Below, piece after piece: positions 12,401-24,041 of a DNA stretch of 64,000 bases; position 1 is the first letter of the stretch, and each line of letters begins with the position of its first letter. The position numbers and the translations under genes are program-made. The notes beneath the pieces were generated by a model, which ran no database searches, had not been told where the DNA came from, and saw only the letters and a program-made list of their open reading frames with translations. The DNA comes from Gigaspora rosea (taxonomy: Eukaryota > Glomeromycota > Glomeromycetes > Diversisporales > Gigasporaceae). The DNA is taken from positions 55,039 through 119,038 of the forward strand of contig QKWP01000660.1 of assembly GCA_003550325.1 (NCBI GenBank). Reading direction: 5' to 3'.

Positions 12401-12596
12401 CAAGTTACTCTCGTTATAGTGAACTCTCGATATAGTGAAGACTAATTAAAATCTCGATATAGTGAAGTTGGACCCAAAGCCAGTTTATATAAAATTCTCT
12501 CGATATAGTGAATTTACTAATAAACTCTCATATAGTGAATTTTTTAAAAATTTTTATTAATGGAACCGACCACTTTACTATAATGAGTTTGACTTG
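12401..12596. mobile_element. Pogo/Tc1-like MITE (196 bp) with TA target duplication
   Basis: The left end is CAAGTTACTCTCGTTATAGTG. The right end, inverted, is CAAGTCAAACTCATTATAGT. TA lies on both sides at 12399-12400 and 12597-12598. Internally it repeats CTCGATATAGTGAA several times, as pogo/Tigger ends do. Sister array units (for example 13362-13385) carry the uninterrupted site, GAAATACATGCATAATTTT. Confidence 0.85.
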
Positions 12597-12969
12597 TACT
12601 TGCATGATTTTGGTGATTTTGGCCAGAGAACTTAATACCAGATAGAATTAAGATTAGAAATTGCAAGGTTCTGAAACTTTCTGAAGAGAACTTAAATGAC
12701 ATAAAAGACAAATGAGGGGAACCGATAGAGAAAAATTTTAAAATTATGTGTATTCCGTTCTCCCTTCCCCTTTTTGAAAAAGGAATGTAACTTAAACTAC
12801 AGAATTAAATTGTTTCACCTTACATGGAAACAAACCTTGGGTCAGTCGGTCAGATTTTTTTTAAAAATTTGCTATAAATTAATAAAATAATATGGATATC
12901 TACTATTTGGCTATACTAATTGATTTTATTTTCATGAATCTGAAAATTTGGGTCAATTACAATCTTACT

Positions 12970-13146
12970 ATGTATCACATAGTTTCTGAAGAGCCCTTGC
13001 ACTTAATAAAAAAGGTACAAATAAATGGCGAGATTTATAATGATTTAAAAACAGTAAAGGTGAAACAAAAATATAATTTGAGTAACTTACGTGATCATGC
13101 GATCATTCAGAGTTGTCACAGGAATCAAAATGTTGAGCAGAGTTAA
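12970..13146 (+). pseudogene. LTR-derived small ORF in array unit 2 (58 codons)
   Basis: Array unit 2 keeps an open frame whose downstream part reads VQINGEIYNDLKTVKVKQKY, then NLSNLRDHAIIQSCHRNQN. Aligned by eye, this resembles the 44-residue ORF in the LTRs at 41848 and 47425 (MQIDNELPSETMSAIKDQQY, then ISNDSRNDAFGQNHSGDRSV), with shared Q-I-D/N-x-E, K-x-x-Y, S-x-x-R-x-x-A and the Q-x-x-x-x-x-R/N-S/N-V tail. The DNA upstream also aligns (CCCTTGCACTTAATA against CCCTGTACTTAGTA). The other three units have stops or frameshifts in it. Function unknown. Confidence 0.5.
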
Positions 13147-14620
13147 TGGGATCGAGTACAAGAAGTACTGTTGCATCTAAAGTAACCCTTATCTAAAGTA
13201 GTGCTGACCAAAATTAAACCCATCTTCATGCATGCATTAAGCCAAAATTTTAGTCAAGCGCTACTTTAAAAGAATTAATGTTATTAATGTTATCTATATC
13301 TTGGTTAGGTGTGAACAATTCGATTCGACAGTTTACAATATCCTTTCTATTAGTAAATATTTTTGAAATACATGCATAATTTTGGCAAGAGAACTTGATG
13401 CTGGGTAGAATTAGGATTAGAATTGCAAAGTTCCGAAACTTTTCGAAGAAAAATTAAATCAACGTGCAAGGGAACCTAATAATTTTCAATAGAAAAAAAA
13501 TTTTTAAGTTATATGTATTCCATTCTTCCTCCCCCTTTTTGAGAAAAGAATGTAATAACTTGGAAGCTAAAGCCTTGGGTCGGTCAGTCAGATTTTTTTT
13601 TAAATTTGCAGTAAATTAATAAAATAATATGCACATCTACTGTTAGGCTATGCTAATTGATTTTTATTTTGCATGAATCTGAAAATTTGGGTCTATCATG
13701 AGTTATGATTACAATATTACTATATATTATATACTTTCTAAAGAGCTCTTGCACTTAATAAAAAGGGTACAGATAAATGGTGAGATATATAATGATTTGA
13801 AAACAGCAAAGATGAAATAAAAATATAATTCGGTGACTCATATGATCATGCGATCGATCAGAGTTATCACAGGAATCAAAGTGTTGAGCAGAGTTGGGTA
13901 TAAAAGGTACTGTTGCATCTAAAGTAGCCCCTTATCTAAAGTAGCGCCTGACCAAAATTAAACCCCATCTTCATGCATGCATTAAGTCAAAATTTTAGTC
14001 AGGCGCTACTTTAAATGTATTATATTATCAAGTTATCTGAACCTTGGTTAGACGAGACCAATTCGATTTGGTAGTTTACATTATCCTTTCTATTAGTAAA
14101 TATTTTTTGAAATACATGCATAATTTTAGTAATTTTGGCCAGAGAACTTAAAGCCGGGTAGAATTAAGATTGTAATTGCAAGGTTCTGAACCTTTCTAAA
14201 AAGAAATTAAATAAACGTAAAAAACAAACGAGGGGAACCTGATAATTCTGATAGAGAATTTTTTAATTTATATGTATTCTGTTCTCCCTCTCCCTTTTTG
14301 AAAAATGAATGTAACGTAAACTACTAAATTAAATTGGTCTCGCCTTACTTAGAAGCTGAAACCTTGGGTCGGTCAGTCAGTTTTTTTTTTTTAAAATTTG
14401 CTGTAATTAATAAAATAATATGCACATCTACTATTAGACTATGCCAATTGATTTTTATTTTGCATGAATCTGAAAATTTGGGTCTATTACGAGTTACGAT
14501 TACAATCTTACTATGTATCATGTACTTTCTAAAGAGCCCTTACGTTTAATAAAAAGGGTACAAATAAATGGCGAGATATATAATAATTTGAAAACAGCAA
14601 AGATGAAACAAAATATAGTC

Positions 14621-14787
14621 TAGGTTTAGGCCGCAGATAAGTATTTAGGTTTACTAAGATATATGTCTGAGTTTTTATTCTTAGCATTAGATTTAAAAAA
14701 ATGAAATTTCTTTCAGTATTGTAAAAAGTTTCTATTAAATTTAATAAAGATAAAAGCAAGGTCTCACCTTTAACATTTAAAAAAAAA
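14621..14787 (+). mobile_element. 5'-truncated copy of the 32-38 kb LINE, 167 bp, with TSD
   Basis: The insert begins TAGGTTTAGGCCGCAGATAA and ends CACCTTTAACATTT plus an A-tract. It matches the 3' end of the LINE whose poly-A is at 32277, in opposite orientation. It is flanked by AAACAAAATATAGTC at 14606-14620 and 14788-14802. Sister array units show the empty site around AAAATATAATTCGAGTGACT. It marks activity of that LINE family after the array had formed. Confidence 0.92.
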
Positions 14788-15349
14788 AAACAAAATATAG
14801 TCCGAGTGACTCACATGATTATGCGATCGTTCAGAGTTATCACAGGAATCAAAGTGTTGAGCAGAGTAAAGGAGATCAGGTACAAAAAGTACTGTTGCAT
14901 CTAAAGTAGCCTCTTATCTAAAGTAACACCTGACCAAAATTAAACCCCATTTCCATGCATGCATAAAGTCAAAATTTTAGTTAGGTGCTACTTTAAATGT
15001 ATTATGTTATCAATGTATCCATATCTTGGTTAGGGAGACAGTGGCGATACCAATTCGATTTGGTAGTTTATATTACCCTTTCTATTAGTAAATATTTTTG
15101 AAATACATGTATAATTTTTTTAATTTTGGCAGAGAACTTAATGCCAGGTAGAATTAAGATTAGAAATTGCAAGGATCCGAAATTTTCTGAAGAAAAATTA
15201 AATGAATGTAAAAGACGAGTGAAGAGAACCTGATAATTTCTAATAAAGAAAAAATTTTTAAACTTTATGTATTCCGTTCTCTCTCTCCCTCCTTTTTGAG
15301 AAAGGAATGTAATGTAAACCACCAAATTAAATTGGCCTCACCTTACATA

Positions 15350-15629
15350 GGGGTCATCTAAAGCCAGGTGCGTTCACATGATAGAAAGCCAATCAAATCG
15401 TAAAATTTGATTTTTATAATCAGCCCGACGAGGCAAAAACAAAAAAAAAAGTGAAAAACACCAAAAATACAAAATTGAGTGTCTAAACCTGTCTAGGAGC
15501 ATTAATAAAAAATGGCAGGAAGACAATTTTACTTATAAGCCAAGCCCTAACTCTAACCCTAACTAAACTTATACTAATTTTAATTAAATAATCAAAAACA
15601 TATAAACACACCTGGTTTTAGCCATCCCC
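15350..15629. mobile_element. MITE (280 bp), TIR about 25 bp, 8-bp TSD
   Basis: The left end is GGGGTCATCTAAAGCCAGGT. The right end, inverted, is GGGGATGGCTAAAACCAGGT. The flanks CTTACATA (15342-15349) and CTTACATG (15630-15637) match 7 of 8. The array at about 12818 shows the empty site CACCTTACATGGAAAC. The interior includes CCTAACTCTAACCCTAACT (15547-15565), a telomere-like run. An 8-bp TSD fits hAT or Mutator-like parents; I cannot choose. Confidence 0.75.
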
Positions 15630-15959
15630 CTTACATGGAAACTAAACCCTTGGGTTGGTCTATCAGATTTTTTTTATTTGAATTTACTGTAAATTAATAA
15701 AATATAATATGCACATCTACTATTAGGCCATGCTAAATGATTTTTATTATGCAATAATCTGAAATTTGGATTAGTCAATCAGGGGTTTTGTTTAAATTTA
15801 CTATAAATTAATATAATTATATTCACATTTAAGATTATGTCATGCAAAGTTAATTTTACATTTTGCATTACATGAAATCTGAAAACATGAGTCGATCAGT
15901 TGAATTTTTTTTAAATTAATAAAATAATGTTCGTATCAAAAAGCTATGCAAGGTTAATT

Positions 15960-17450
15960 TCATTTTACGCAAGAAATCAAAAAATAAAATGGGTAATATA
16001 TTTTTTCATCAATTTTAAAAGATGGGTGGCGCAAATGTGCCACCTATCGCACTAGTTAATTTAATAAATTAATATAATATGGTATATAAATTTCTCTTGA
16101 TTTTATTGGCTGAGCTGAATCGATGTAAATTAAAAAAATAATATCTATAATTTTCTGAAATTTTATTGGCTAAGCCAAATTAATATATACAGTATTACAC
16201 AAACTAATATACAAAAAAAATTGCTATAAAATAAAACAAATAAATAGTAAAAAAATAAATGTGAATAAATAAGAAAAAAATAATTGATATAAAAAAAAAT
16301 TTAAAATTATACAATAGATAGTAATTATTACCACTGGTTATTTTAATTATAATTCTAAAAAATAATAAAAAAATTTAAATTAAAAAAAATAAGATATTTT
16401 AAAAATTAAAATAAAAAAAAAACAAATAAATTTAAAATGAATTAAAAAAAATTTTAGAAAAATTTAAATTAAGTAAAACACCTTATACTGTATAACTATT
16501 GAGTATAGATATCTTGTACCATATCAGATACAAAGTCCATTTACTAGATGTTCTATATCTGAAATAGAAATAAAAAAGGTATGCAGACTTTTAAATAAGA
16601 CACCTTGCAGGCTTTGGTACTATTAAGTAAAAAAATAGTAAAGAAACTCTAGAGCTTTGTCAAGTTCTATAGAAAATAGAAGTACTATAGAAGATTAATT
16701 AGATATATTATTCTGTATAGTATAACTTCTACAAACTCTTTTTGGTTTGATACTTTTTCTTTGTACTCCTTTGGTCTTTTTGAAATTTCAACAAAAGTGA
16801 GCATTTTGGTTTATTTTCTTCAAAAGATCAGTAGTGTTTACTTTTTTTAAATTAGAATGCACCTTTCAAATTGGAATTAATATTAGAGAATTGCTAATCT
16901 TAACCAGAGGGAATTTCCCTATTATACAAGCCCAAATTGACCAATAAAATTATAAAAACAATTTTATATTTATTACATATCAATATACATTTATTTTATA
17001 TTTATTTATATTCGAAAATGCATTAATCAAACACTAGCTTAACCCTAATCCTGTACTATCCTTACTCTAAACATAAACCCATCTCTTTTACCTAGTTTAA
17101 CCCTAATTCTGCACTACTCTTACTCTAACAATAACCCTATCTCTTTCGTCTAATACTATACCTTTACTCTAACAATAAATAATTACAATTTTACTTCAAA
17201 CCTTTCGTATAGTTCTAATACTAACTTATTACTAACTTATATAATCCTCTAATTTTCTATTCTAACCATAATCTATAGCTTTAATCCATATAAATGGCTC
17301 AGGTTTTGTAGTCAAATTAGCATGGGATTTGGCACGAGTAATAAACATAAATTCAAGTACCACAAAAATAACGATGTGGATTAGCTATTAAGCATAAATT
17401 CATATAAGTAATCAATATAAAATGAACAAGCTAATTGTATATAAACTAAA
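15960..17450. other. AT-rich intergenic DNA with minor repeats, no gene
   Basis: It holds a short hairpin, GGTGGCGCAAATGTGCCACC, at about 16026-16045. A duplicated segment around TTTTATTGGCTGAGC and TTTTATTGGCTAAGC lies at 16105 and 16165. Low-complexity A-rich DNA runs 16200-16480. Two copies of a roughly 60-bp CCCTAA-like unit lie at 17038-17160 (TTAACCCTAATCCTG, TTAACCCTAATTCTG). No coding signal. Confidence 0.5.
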
Positions 17451-17451
17451 T

Positions 17452-17741
17452 TTCAAAAAAATTTTTTTTGTTAAGACACACAAGTTTCATCTGTGAAATC
17501 ATGAGATATTGCTCTTTTTTTAAAAAAAATCCTTTACTGACCTTTCGCTCTCCATAAAATGAGCCAGTACATGTGTAATGTATATAAGGGGAGAATACCA
17601 AATTTTCTGACATAAGGAAGAAAGTTTGCTGGGGCTATGGATTAAAGCCAAAAATTTCAAAAATACCAATTCAAAGTAGAGGAGAAGTTTATATCTTTTT
17701 TGACATAAATGTTTTCAAGAAATTTTTTTTTGTTAAGACAC
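17452..17741. repeat. Older repeat that was the target of the young gypsy element
   Basis: GTTAAGACAC occurs twice (about 17472 and 17732). The first occurrence continues ACAAGTTTCATCTGTGAAAT; the second is cut by the LTR at 17742. The missing continuation, ACACACAAGTTTCATTAGTG, is found just after the 3' LTR at 26738. The element is thus nested in a repeated sequence. Confidence 0.7.
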
Positions 17742-18441
17742 TGTTAACCTTAAGAGTTTTCACCTTTTTGCCTATAACTTTCGACCCAAAGAAGTTAGGA
17801 AGATGAAACAACTACCATTGGATTCAGCTCATCAAGACGCTTCTAATGAGCTATAGATCATGTGATTCTGATCACGGGATCACAAGATCGGAAGACATTT
17901 GTGTTGAACTATTAATAGAACAAGATAAACAAATATCTTAACCTTATTAGGCAATAATACTGCGTTCAAAATCTTACGAATCTAAAGGATCTAAAGGATC
18001 TTAAGGATCTAACATATCTTTTATATCTTTCATATCTTTCATATCTTTTATATATATTATATCTTTTATATCTTTTATATCTTTTATATATAACATATCT
18101 ATTAGTTTCGCATTACCTTTAGTACTATAAATAGTTTTTAAATGAATTTGTATATCTTTATTGTAATAATTTATACATGTAATTTCTCTATAAATACACT
18201 GCTTTCTGCCCTCTGGGAAGTGCAGTGTCTTCATACACTAGAATATAATAAAGATACAATTCTTAGTCTCCTCATATACTATTAATTGTTTGCCTCTTTG
18301 CCTTAATACATAAATCACTCAAAAACCTCTTTGTTAAATCCCATTTGGACGCCATAAACCCTAAAGCTGTCAAGTTATAGTCGTCATACTATAATCAGCA
18401 GTCTCCTGAAGTTCTGGAAGAGGTGAATTTCCAGGTTGACA
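17742..18441 (+). repeat. 5' LTR of gypsy 1 (700 bp)
   Basis: TG...CA termini. It contains a short-period tract of TATCTTTTA/TATCTTTCA units (18005-18105) and an AATAAAGATACAATTCTTAG region with a TATAAATAC-like box at 18193. The 10-bp length difference from the 3' LTR lies mostly in the TATCTTT tract. Just downstream, TTTGGTGGTGACTG (18443-18456) sits where a primer-binding site should be; I cannot name the tRNA. Confidence 0.92.
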
Positions 18442-18925
18442 ATTTGGTGGTGACTGTGAGATTCAATCTCTACCAACGTCAAAAAGTCTTTTAGTTGATC
18501 ATAAGAGACGTCGATCAATATTGGACCGATTGACTTGAAAATTGAAATACAAAGTCTTGAGAACCTACCGCAACTTTTGTACTAAGCATACCTTAGTAGG
18601 AAAACCCTCTGAAACCCGATATTCGACGTCGAAGTACTGACGGCGATTTTGATCGGCAAAGAATTTACAAGAAAGTCCTCTTAGAGAAAACCTTCCGACT
18701 ATCATTACGCAAACTTCAAACGCTTATAAATCGATAACCACTGGACCATTTTTAGCGTTCTAACCTCCTTTAGGACCAGAAGATCCTCCTCTACAACTTT
18801 TCCTTAAGTGACACATTCTGTTGTCATAGTAATATTTCAAGATATACCCTCATTCTGAAATTTAGAAGTGAAAGCTTAAGTGTTTGCATTGTGACAAACA
18901 GCTTCTAAATTAATAGTACAGGCAT

Positions 18926-21694
18926 ATGACTATATATGCACAGCATATTTATTTAAACAATCAACACGATCTTCAACATTATAATTACCCAAACACCTTA
19001 GAACATAGGAGATATATAATCCAAACTATACCTGACTATTCTTGTTTAACTTGTTACCCTGTACTTGGAAATATCCCAGACAGATTTCTTAGTTTTTGGG
19101 ATTGGTTTACCCTAGAATTCCCTGCTACTTGCTTTACCTACAACTCTATTGTAGTTTTTAGGAGAATTATACAACGATTAGTTGTTTCAGAAGATTATTT
19201 AGAAGCATTAACTATAACCTTCCGTTATAGTTCTGAAGTTGACTTTTATACTCTTATTACCCGTATTAGACAAGCACTTATCTTAACAGACAGATTTACT
19301 CTCGACCCTCTAACAACCCTATACTATCATAGTGAAACTACTTCTTTACATTCAAACTCATCAGGAGAAAGTTTTTCAGATTTTGATTATAATTTAGACT
19401 TACTATTTCAAACTCCTCCTCCTAGCCCTAAATTAAACATGGCAACTATACAGAATGTATACGATTATCTTATTAACAATGACAAGGGACCTACCCTTCT
19501 CCAGATCGCACCTTTCTATGGTAATGGTACCCAGGATCCTTTAACCTGGATGGCTGATTTTGAAAAGGCAGCCGTTGCTAATAAGTGGAGCAGTAGAAGA
19601 AAAAGAGATGTCCTGCCAGCCTTTCTGAGAGATAATGCTGACGAATGGCAGCAAACATTTTACCCAGCTAATGCAGCTACCAATAATGCTGACAACGATT
19701 GGACTACTGTTAAAAATGGATTTACTGCTCACTTCTGTAATCAGAGATGGCATAACAAGTGGATCAAGGAGTTAGAAGAACTAAAACAAATGCCGGATGA
19801 ATCAATTGATACTTATTACAGCAGATATCGTAGAGTTATTCAACGAGTAGAAACTAATAATAACCTAACTAATGATCAGAAATTGTACCATTTTAATAAG
19901 GGACTATCACCAGAAACTCTCCCAATTATTTTATTACATGCTCCTAATGACGTAGCAGCAGCACTTGACCATGCCAGAACCTTTGAGCAAGGAAAAGATT
20001 TCGCCTCCAAAGCGGAACCTGCAACCTCGTCTAATATCAGAAGTTTAGAAAAAGATATTGAAACTTTAACCAAGCAAATGCAGCAAATGACTCTTAACTA
20101 TGCTACTATTGCATCTGCACTTACCCCTAAAGAAAATTCTAGCAGAAATAACCAGAACTTTAGAACCCAACCCAGACCCAAGTCATCAGTTATATGTTAC
20201 AAATGTGGTGAAGCTGGTCATATAGCTAGAAATTGTTTAGCTGAAAGAAACACCACGACTGCTCAGTATAAACAATTAGCTAGAGATCTGAAGCAAAGAA
20301 CTATTAATTATCTTGAAGCAGAAGATAGTGAAGTTGAAGAAGTCTATGTCACCAAAACTCCTAGGTCAAAACCTTACTCTACCGATAGAAAGAAAGCCAA
20401 AGAAGTCATTAAAAATTCAGAGTCGCAAAAGGAGATAAACTTAAGAAATCGTACTATAATCAATCCAATTCAGAATGAACCAGACATTGCCATGGATGAA
20501 ATCCCTCCAGAGGTTACTTTCCAGCCTAAAGCAAGCAGGCAGAAAATTAAGCTTAAATCTCAGCCCTCAGTTATTGATCAAATCGAGCCTTATGATATCG
20601 CAAATGATATCTTAAACATGAAGTCTTCTGCAACTCTTGGTCAGATGTTGCAACAACCTAGTCAACGTAGAAATCTTGCAAAGATTCTACAAAAGAAGAA
20701 AACTCCTATTACAGAAGCAAATCATTTAGAATCAGAAAGAAATAAAAAGACTACCGCTATGAGATGCCACATTAGGATTAAAGGTAATCCAGTTGTAGCA
20801 ATCTTAGATTCTGGAGCCGCAGTTAGTATTGTTACTGCTAAGCTTATGAAGAAGCTTGGATTACAAATTACTGGACCCTCTAGAACTATCGTAGTAACAG
20901 CAAATGGAACCAGAGCCAAGGCCTTAGGAACAATTGAAGATGTAAAGATTACCATTCAGGACATTGTTATTCCTATCAACCTACAAGTTATTGAATCGAT
21001 GGATGAGACAATCTTACTAGGAACAGATTGGTTTAACAAATCTAGAGCTAAGCTAGATTTTGAAAACAATACCTTAAATGTACGATATTTAGGAAAACAA
21101 GCAACAGTCAATGCTACCCATACCAGTAGTATCAATATTAGTCCCATTTATGACGAGGATGAATTTAATGATGATGATGAGTGGATTGATGAAATAGAAG
21201 AAAGTGAATCTGAAACCTATTATTCAGAAGAATGGCCTCCTACAGCAGATGATTTATATTATAACCCCTGGTTAGATATTGAAAAAACACCTGCTTTTTA
21301 CTTAACGGAATTAGTTGAAGAACCAGCCTACCTCGAAGAGGAATCTGATTTAAATGTCAATACCAAACTTACTCAACCTCAGCATGATAAAGCTAGTCAA
21401 TTTTTTATGAATAATATTGATATTTTTGCAAAAAATATCATAGAAGAAGGACAATCTAAAGAGTTAGGACAAACAAATATTATTTGTCATGAAATTGAAA
21501 CAGGAGATCATAAGCCAATTAAACAGCGGGCTTATAATTGTCCTCCTGATGATCAAGAATTTATCAAGAAAGAAATAGAAGCAATGGAAAGTAAAGGAAT
21601 CATCAGAGAATCTTATGGACACTGGTCTTCTCCAGTAGTACTTGTACCTAAAAAAGATGGTAGAAAGAGAATTGCATTGACTATAGAAAATTAA
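18926..21694 (+). CDS. Gag-protease (with start of RT) of gypsy 1, 922 codons
   Basis: Residues 1-170 are an unrecognised N-terminal extension; a second Met at residue 172 (19439) starts the typical retrotransposon gag (PFYGNGTQDPLTWMADFEKA, residues about 195-340). A CCHC zinc knuckle, CYKCGEAGHIARNC, begins at residue 424. The aspartic protease has its catalytic Asp at residue 628 (AILDSGAAVSIVTAK) and the late motif ETILLGTDWF. An acidic linker leads to the first RT blocks (SSPVVLVPKKDGRKR) at the very end. The frame stops at 21694 only because one base is missing near 21670; the next frame resumes with IDYRKLNAITERD. Gag packages element RNA; the protease matures the polyprotein. Confidence 0.88.
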   Translation: MTIYAQHIYLNNQHDLQHYNYPNTLEHRRYIIQTIPDYSCLTCYPVLGNIPDRFLSFWDWFTLEFPATCFTYNSIVVFRRIIQRLVVSEDYLEALTITFRYSSEVDFYTLITRIRQALILTDRFTLDPLTTLYYHSETTSLHSNSSGESFSDFDYNLDLLFQTPPPSPKLNMATIQNVYDYLINNDKGPTLLQIAPFYGNGTQDPLTWMADFEKAAVANKWSSRRKRDVLPAFLRDNADEWQQTFYPANAATNNADNDWTTVKNGFTAHFCNQRWHNKWIKELEELKQMPDESIDTYYSRYRRVIQRVETNNNLTNDQKLYHFNKGLSPETLPIILLHAPNDVAAALDHARTFEQGKDFASKAEPATSSNIRSLEKDIETLTKQMQQMTLNYATIASALTPKENSSRNNQNFRTQPRPKSSVICYKCGEAGHIARNCLAERNTTTAQYKQLARDLKQRTINYLEAEDSEVEEVYVTKTPRSKPYSTDRKKAKEVIKNSESQKEINLRNRTIINPIQNEPDIAMDEIPPEVTFQPKASRQKIKLKSQPSVIDQIEPYDIANDILNMKSSATLGQMLQQPSQRRNLAKILQKKKTPITEANHLESERNKKTTAMRCHIRIKGNPVVAILDSGAAVSIVTAKLMKKLGLQITGPSRTIVVTANGTRAKALGTIEDVKITIQDIVIPINLQVIESMDETILLGTDWFNKSRAKLDFENNTLNVRYLGKQATVNATHTSSINISPIYDEDEFNDDDEWIDEIEESESETYYSEEWPPTADDLYYNPWLDIEKTPAFYLTELVEEPAYLEEESDLNVNTKLTQPQHDKASQFFMNNIDIFAKNIIEEGQSKELGQTNIICHEIETGDHKPIKQRAYNCPPDDQEFIKKEIEAMESKGIIRESYGHWSSPVVLVPKKDGRKRIALTIEN

Positions 21695-24041
21695 ATGCCA
21701 TAACTGAAAGAGATGTATACCCCTTGCCTACTATAAATGAGATCTTAAACTCATTTAATGGAGCCTCTTGGTTTACAAGCTTGGACTTAGCTAGTGGATA
21801 CTGGCAAGTGGCTGTTAAAGAAGAAGAAAAAAGAAAACAGCATTTATTACCAAGTATGGAACTTATGAGTTCAATGTTATGCCTTTTGGACTCACCAATG
21901 CACCTGCTACCTTTCAACGCCTTATGGATAAGATTCTTCGTCCATATATCAACAAATTTGTAGTAGTATATTTAGATGATATTACTATATACTCTAGAAC
22001 ATTTGAAGAACATTTAGAACACGTACAATTAGTTTTCCAGATACTAAAAGAAGCTAATCTAAAATTAAATTTAGCAAAATGTTATTTCTTCTTAAATAGC
22101 ATTAAATTTTTAGGACATATTATAGGAAAAGATGGAATTAAAACAGATGAACGACTTATTGAAAAAGTAAAAAACTTTCCTACTCCTACTACTCTTAGAC
22201 AACTTCGAGGATTCTTGGGATTAGCCTCCTATTATAGAAGATTTATACAAGGATTTTTGAAAATCGCTAAACCCCTTAACCAACTTCTCAAGAAAGATGA
22301 ACTCTTTAACTGGACCACAGAGCATAAAGAAGCCTTTAACACCCTTAAACAATATCTTATTACTAGTCCTATATTACGATATCCAGATTTTGACCAACCC
22401 TTCTATATACATACTGATGCCTCAGCCTCAGGTTTAGGAGCAGTTTTATCACAATTAACCGAAGATAAAAGGGAATATGTTGTAGCTTATGCAAGCAGAA
22501 GTCTAAACAAAGCAGAACAGAATTACTCAGCTACTGAACTTGAATGCCTAGCTGTAGTATGGGCTTTGGAGCATTTCCATCAGTACCTAGGAGCTAAACC
22601 TTTTTACCTTGTTACCGACCATGCCGCTTTAAAATGGTTAAGAACTTCTGAATTAAAAGGAAGACGAGCTAGATGGATTATGAGATTAGAACCCTATAAC
22701 TTTACTATAATCCATAGAGCTGGAAGAAAACATAACAATGCAGACTTATTATCTAGAATGTATGAAGCATCTGCAAACTTCATGGACATTGATGAAGATG
22801 ATTTGCCCTCAGAAGAAGTGGCTTTACAATTAGCTCTAAGCCAACAACTAGCACGAATCGAATCTCCATTATACCTAGATAATCGTATTCAAAGATTAGC
22901 AGATATGCTAAAGCCTTCATTACCTCCTTTAGCAGACCAAGTGACTGAATCTTATACTCGTTTAGAAGTATTAGCCAATGGATTTAGATGTGATAATGGA
23001 CCTCTTTTTAGCTGGAACTATATCTTCACACTTAGCAGAAGATTTGGAGCTATTAAAGGAAAGAATAGATATCCTTTAAGTTGGACAGGACCTAATACCC
23101 AGTGTTGGTGTAGAAATATTCTATTAATAAATAGAAGTCAATGTTCTCAGTGCCAACGAGACTGTCGAATGTAGAAAACATTAAAAAAAGTATCTTTAAG
23201 AGAATTAATTAGATGTTGCTCCGAACAATTATCTACGAACAAAAATAGTGATAATGAAGAAGAAGTTTATATATTAACAGCTATAGAAGAGGAAGAAATT
23301 GAAACTTTTTCTATTCCAAATGAGCATTATGAAGACATGCTCAATACTTTACAACCAACCTTAACAGAAGGACTTACCCAGTACTTACGACCATATCAGA
23401 ATGTTGAATTTACATCTGAAGGGATCCACTATGAAGGACAGAACTGTACTTGGTACTATATCGAGCATATTAGTGCTATGCTATCTCAGACATTTAACCG
23501 TAACGCCTGGCCTAGAGATTGGAAAGGACCAGCAGCACAATGTTGGTGTGGTGACAAATTATACTCCCCTTGTGATGAGTGTCCTAAATGTCATAGTGAT
23601 CTTAGATTATGGATGACTATCAAAAGCTACCCAATAGAGGAAATTGCTAAGTGTTATTGGCCTACTCCTGACACAGGTGAAGAAGATGACCAAGATAACT
23701 TTGATCAAGACTTAGAATTACCCGAGTTTACTGAGGATAATGTTACCCCATTCATGACAGATGAAGCTGCTAACCAATATCTTTTGGGAGATTTTGATAA
23801 CTTTAACTTTGATGAAGTACCTAATGATCCTAGTACTATCGATTGGGAAAGTTCAATAGCAGAAGGATCAGTAATAGAAGAAATACCTCTCTCATCTTAC
23901 CTCGTAGCCCAACCTTGGTGGTTACCTCCATTAGAAACTCCTACACCATTAATGTATATCGAAAGTGATAATTTCTCTGAATATTATCTTTGCAACATGG
24001 TTTGGTGGAAAGTAGTTAATCCAACAACATATTATTATTAA
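21695..24041 (+). pseudogene. Reverse transcriptase-RNase H plus two Cys-rich modules, gypsy 1
   Basis: Frame pieces: 21695-about 21832 (IDYRKLNAI..., SLDLASGYWQV), a second 1-base deletion near 21835, then an open frame to 23174. The catalytic YLDD is at 21969-21980. RNase H runs from FYIHTDASASGLGAVLSQ through YSATELECLAVVWALEHFHQ. After RNase H come two copies of a Cys-rich module, 22960-23171 and about 23400-23620. Each has W-x-GP-x2-QCWC followed by C-x2-C. A TAG at 23172 stands where the second copy has Trp, and the frame beyond it is continuous to 24041. It encodes the enzyme copying element RNA to DNA; this copy is inactive. Confidence 0.85.

Larger units (their letters stand above)
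11450..15345. repeat. Tandem array B: four units of about 750-790 bp, each containing an array-A unit
   Basis: Equivalent points (TATGTATCACATAGTTTCT or close) fall at about 11995, 12968, 13718 and 14512. Subtracting the 196-bp MITE gives spacings of about 775, 750 and 790 bp. Each unit has, in order: an array-A motif, a segment resembling an LTR start and its small ORF, an inverted repeat (AGTAGCGCCTGAC ... GTCAGGCGCTACT), a CGAGACCAATTCGATTTGG block, and a pyrimidine stretch (TCTCCCTCCCCCTTTTTGA). It is a higher-order repeat, like satellite organisation. The LTR-like part suggests that amplified retroelement DNA contributed to the unit. Confidence 0.8.

Noticed and set aside
18001..18234. 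Minus-strand frame encoding KDIKDI repeats in the LTR
   Set aside because: Translation of the TATCTTT short tandem tract; differs in length between LTRs.
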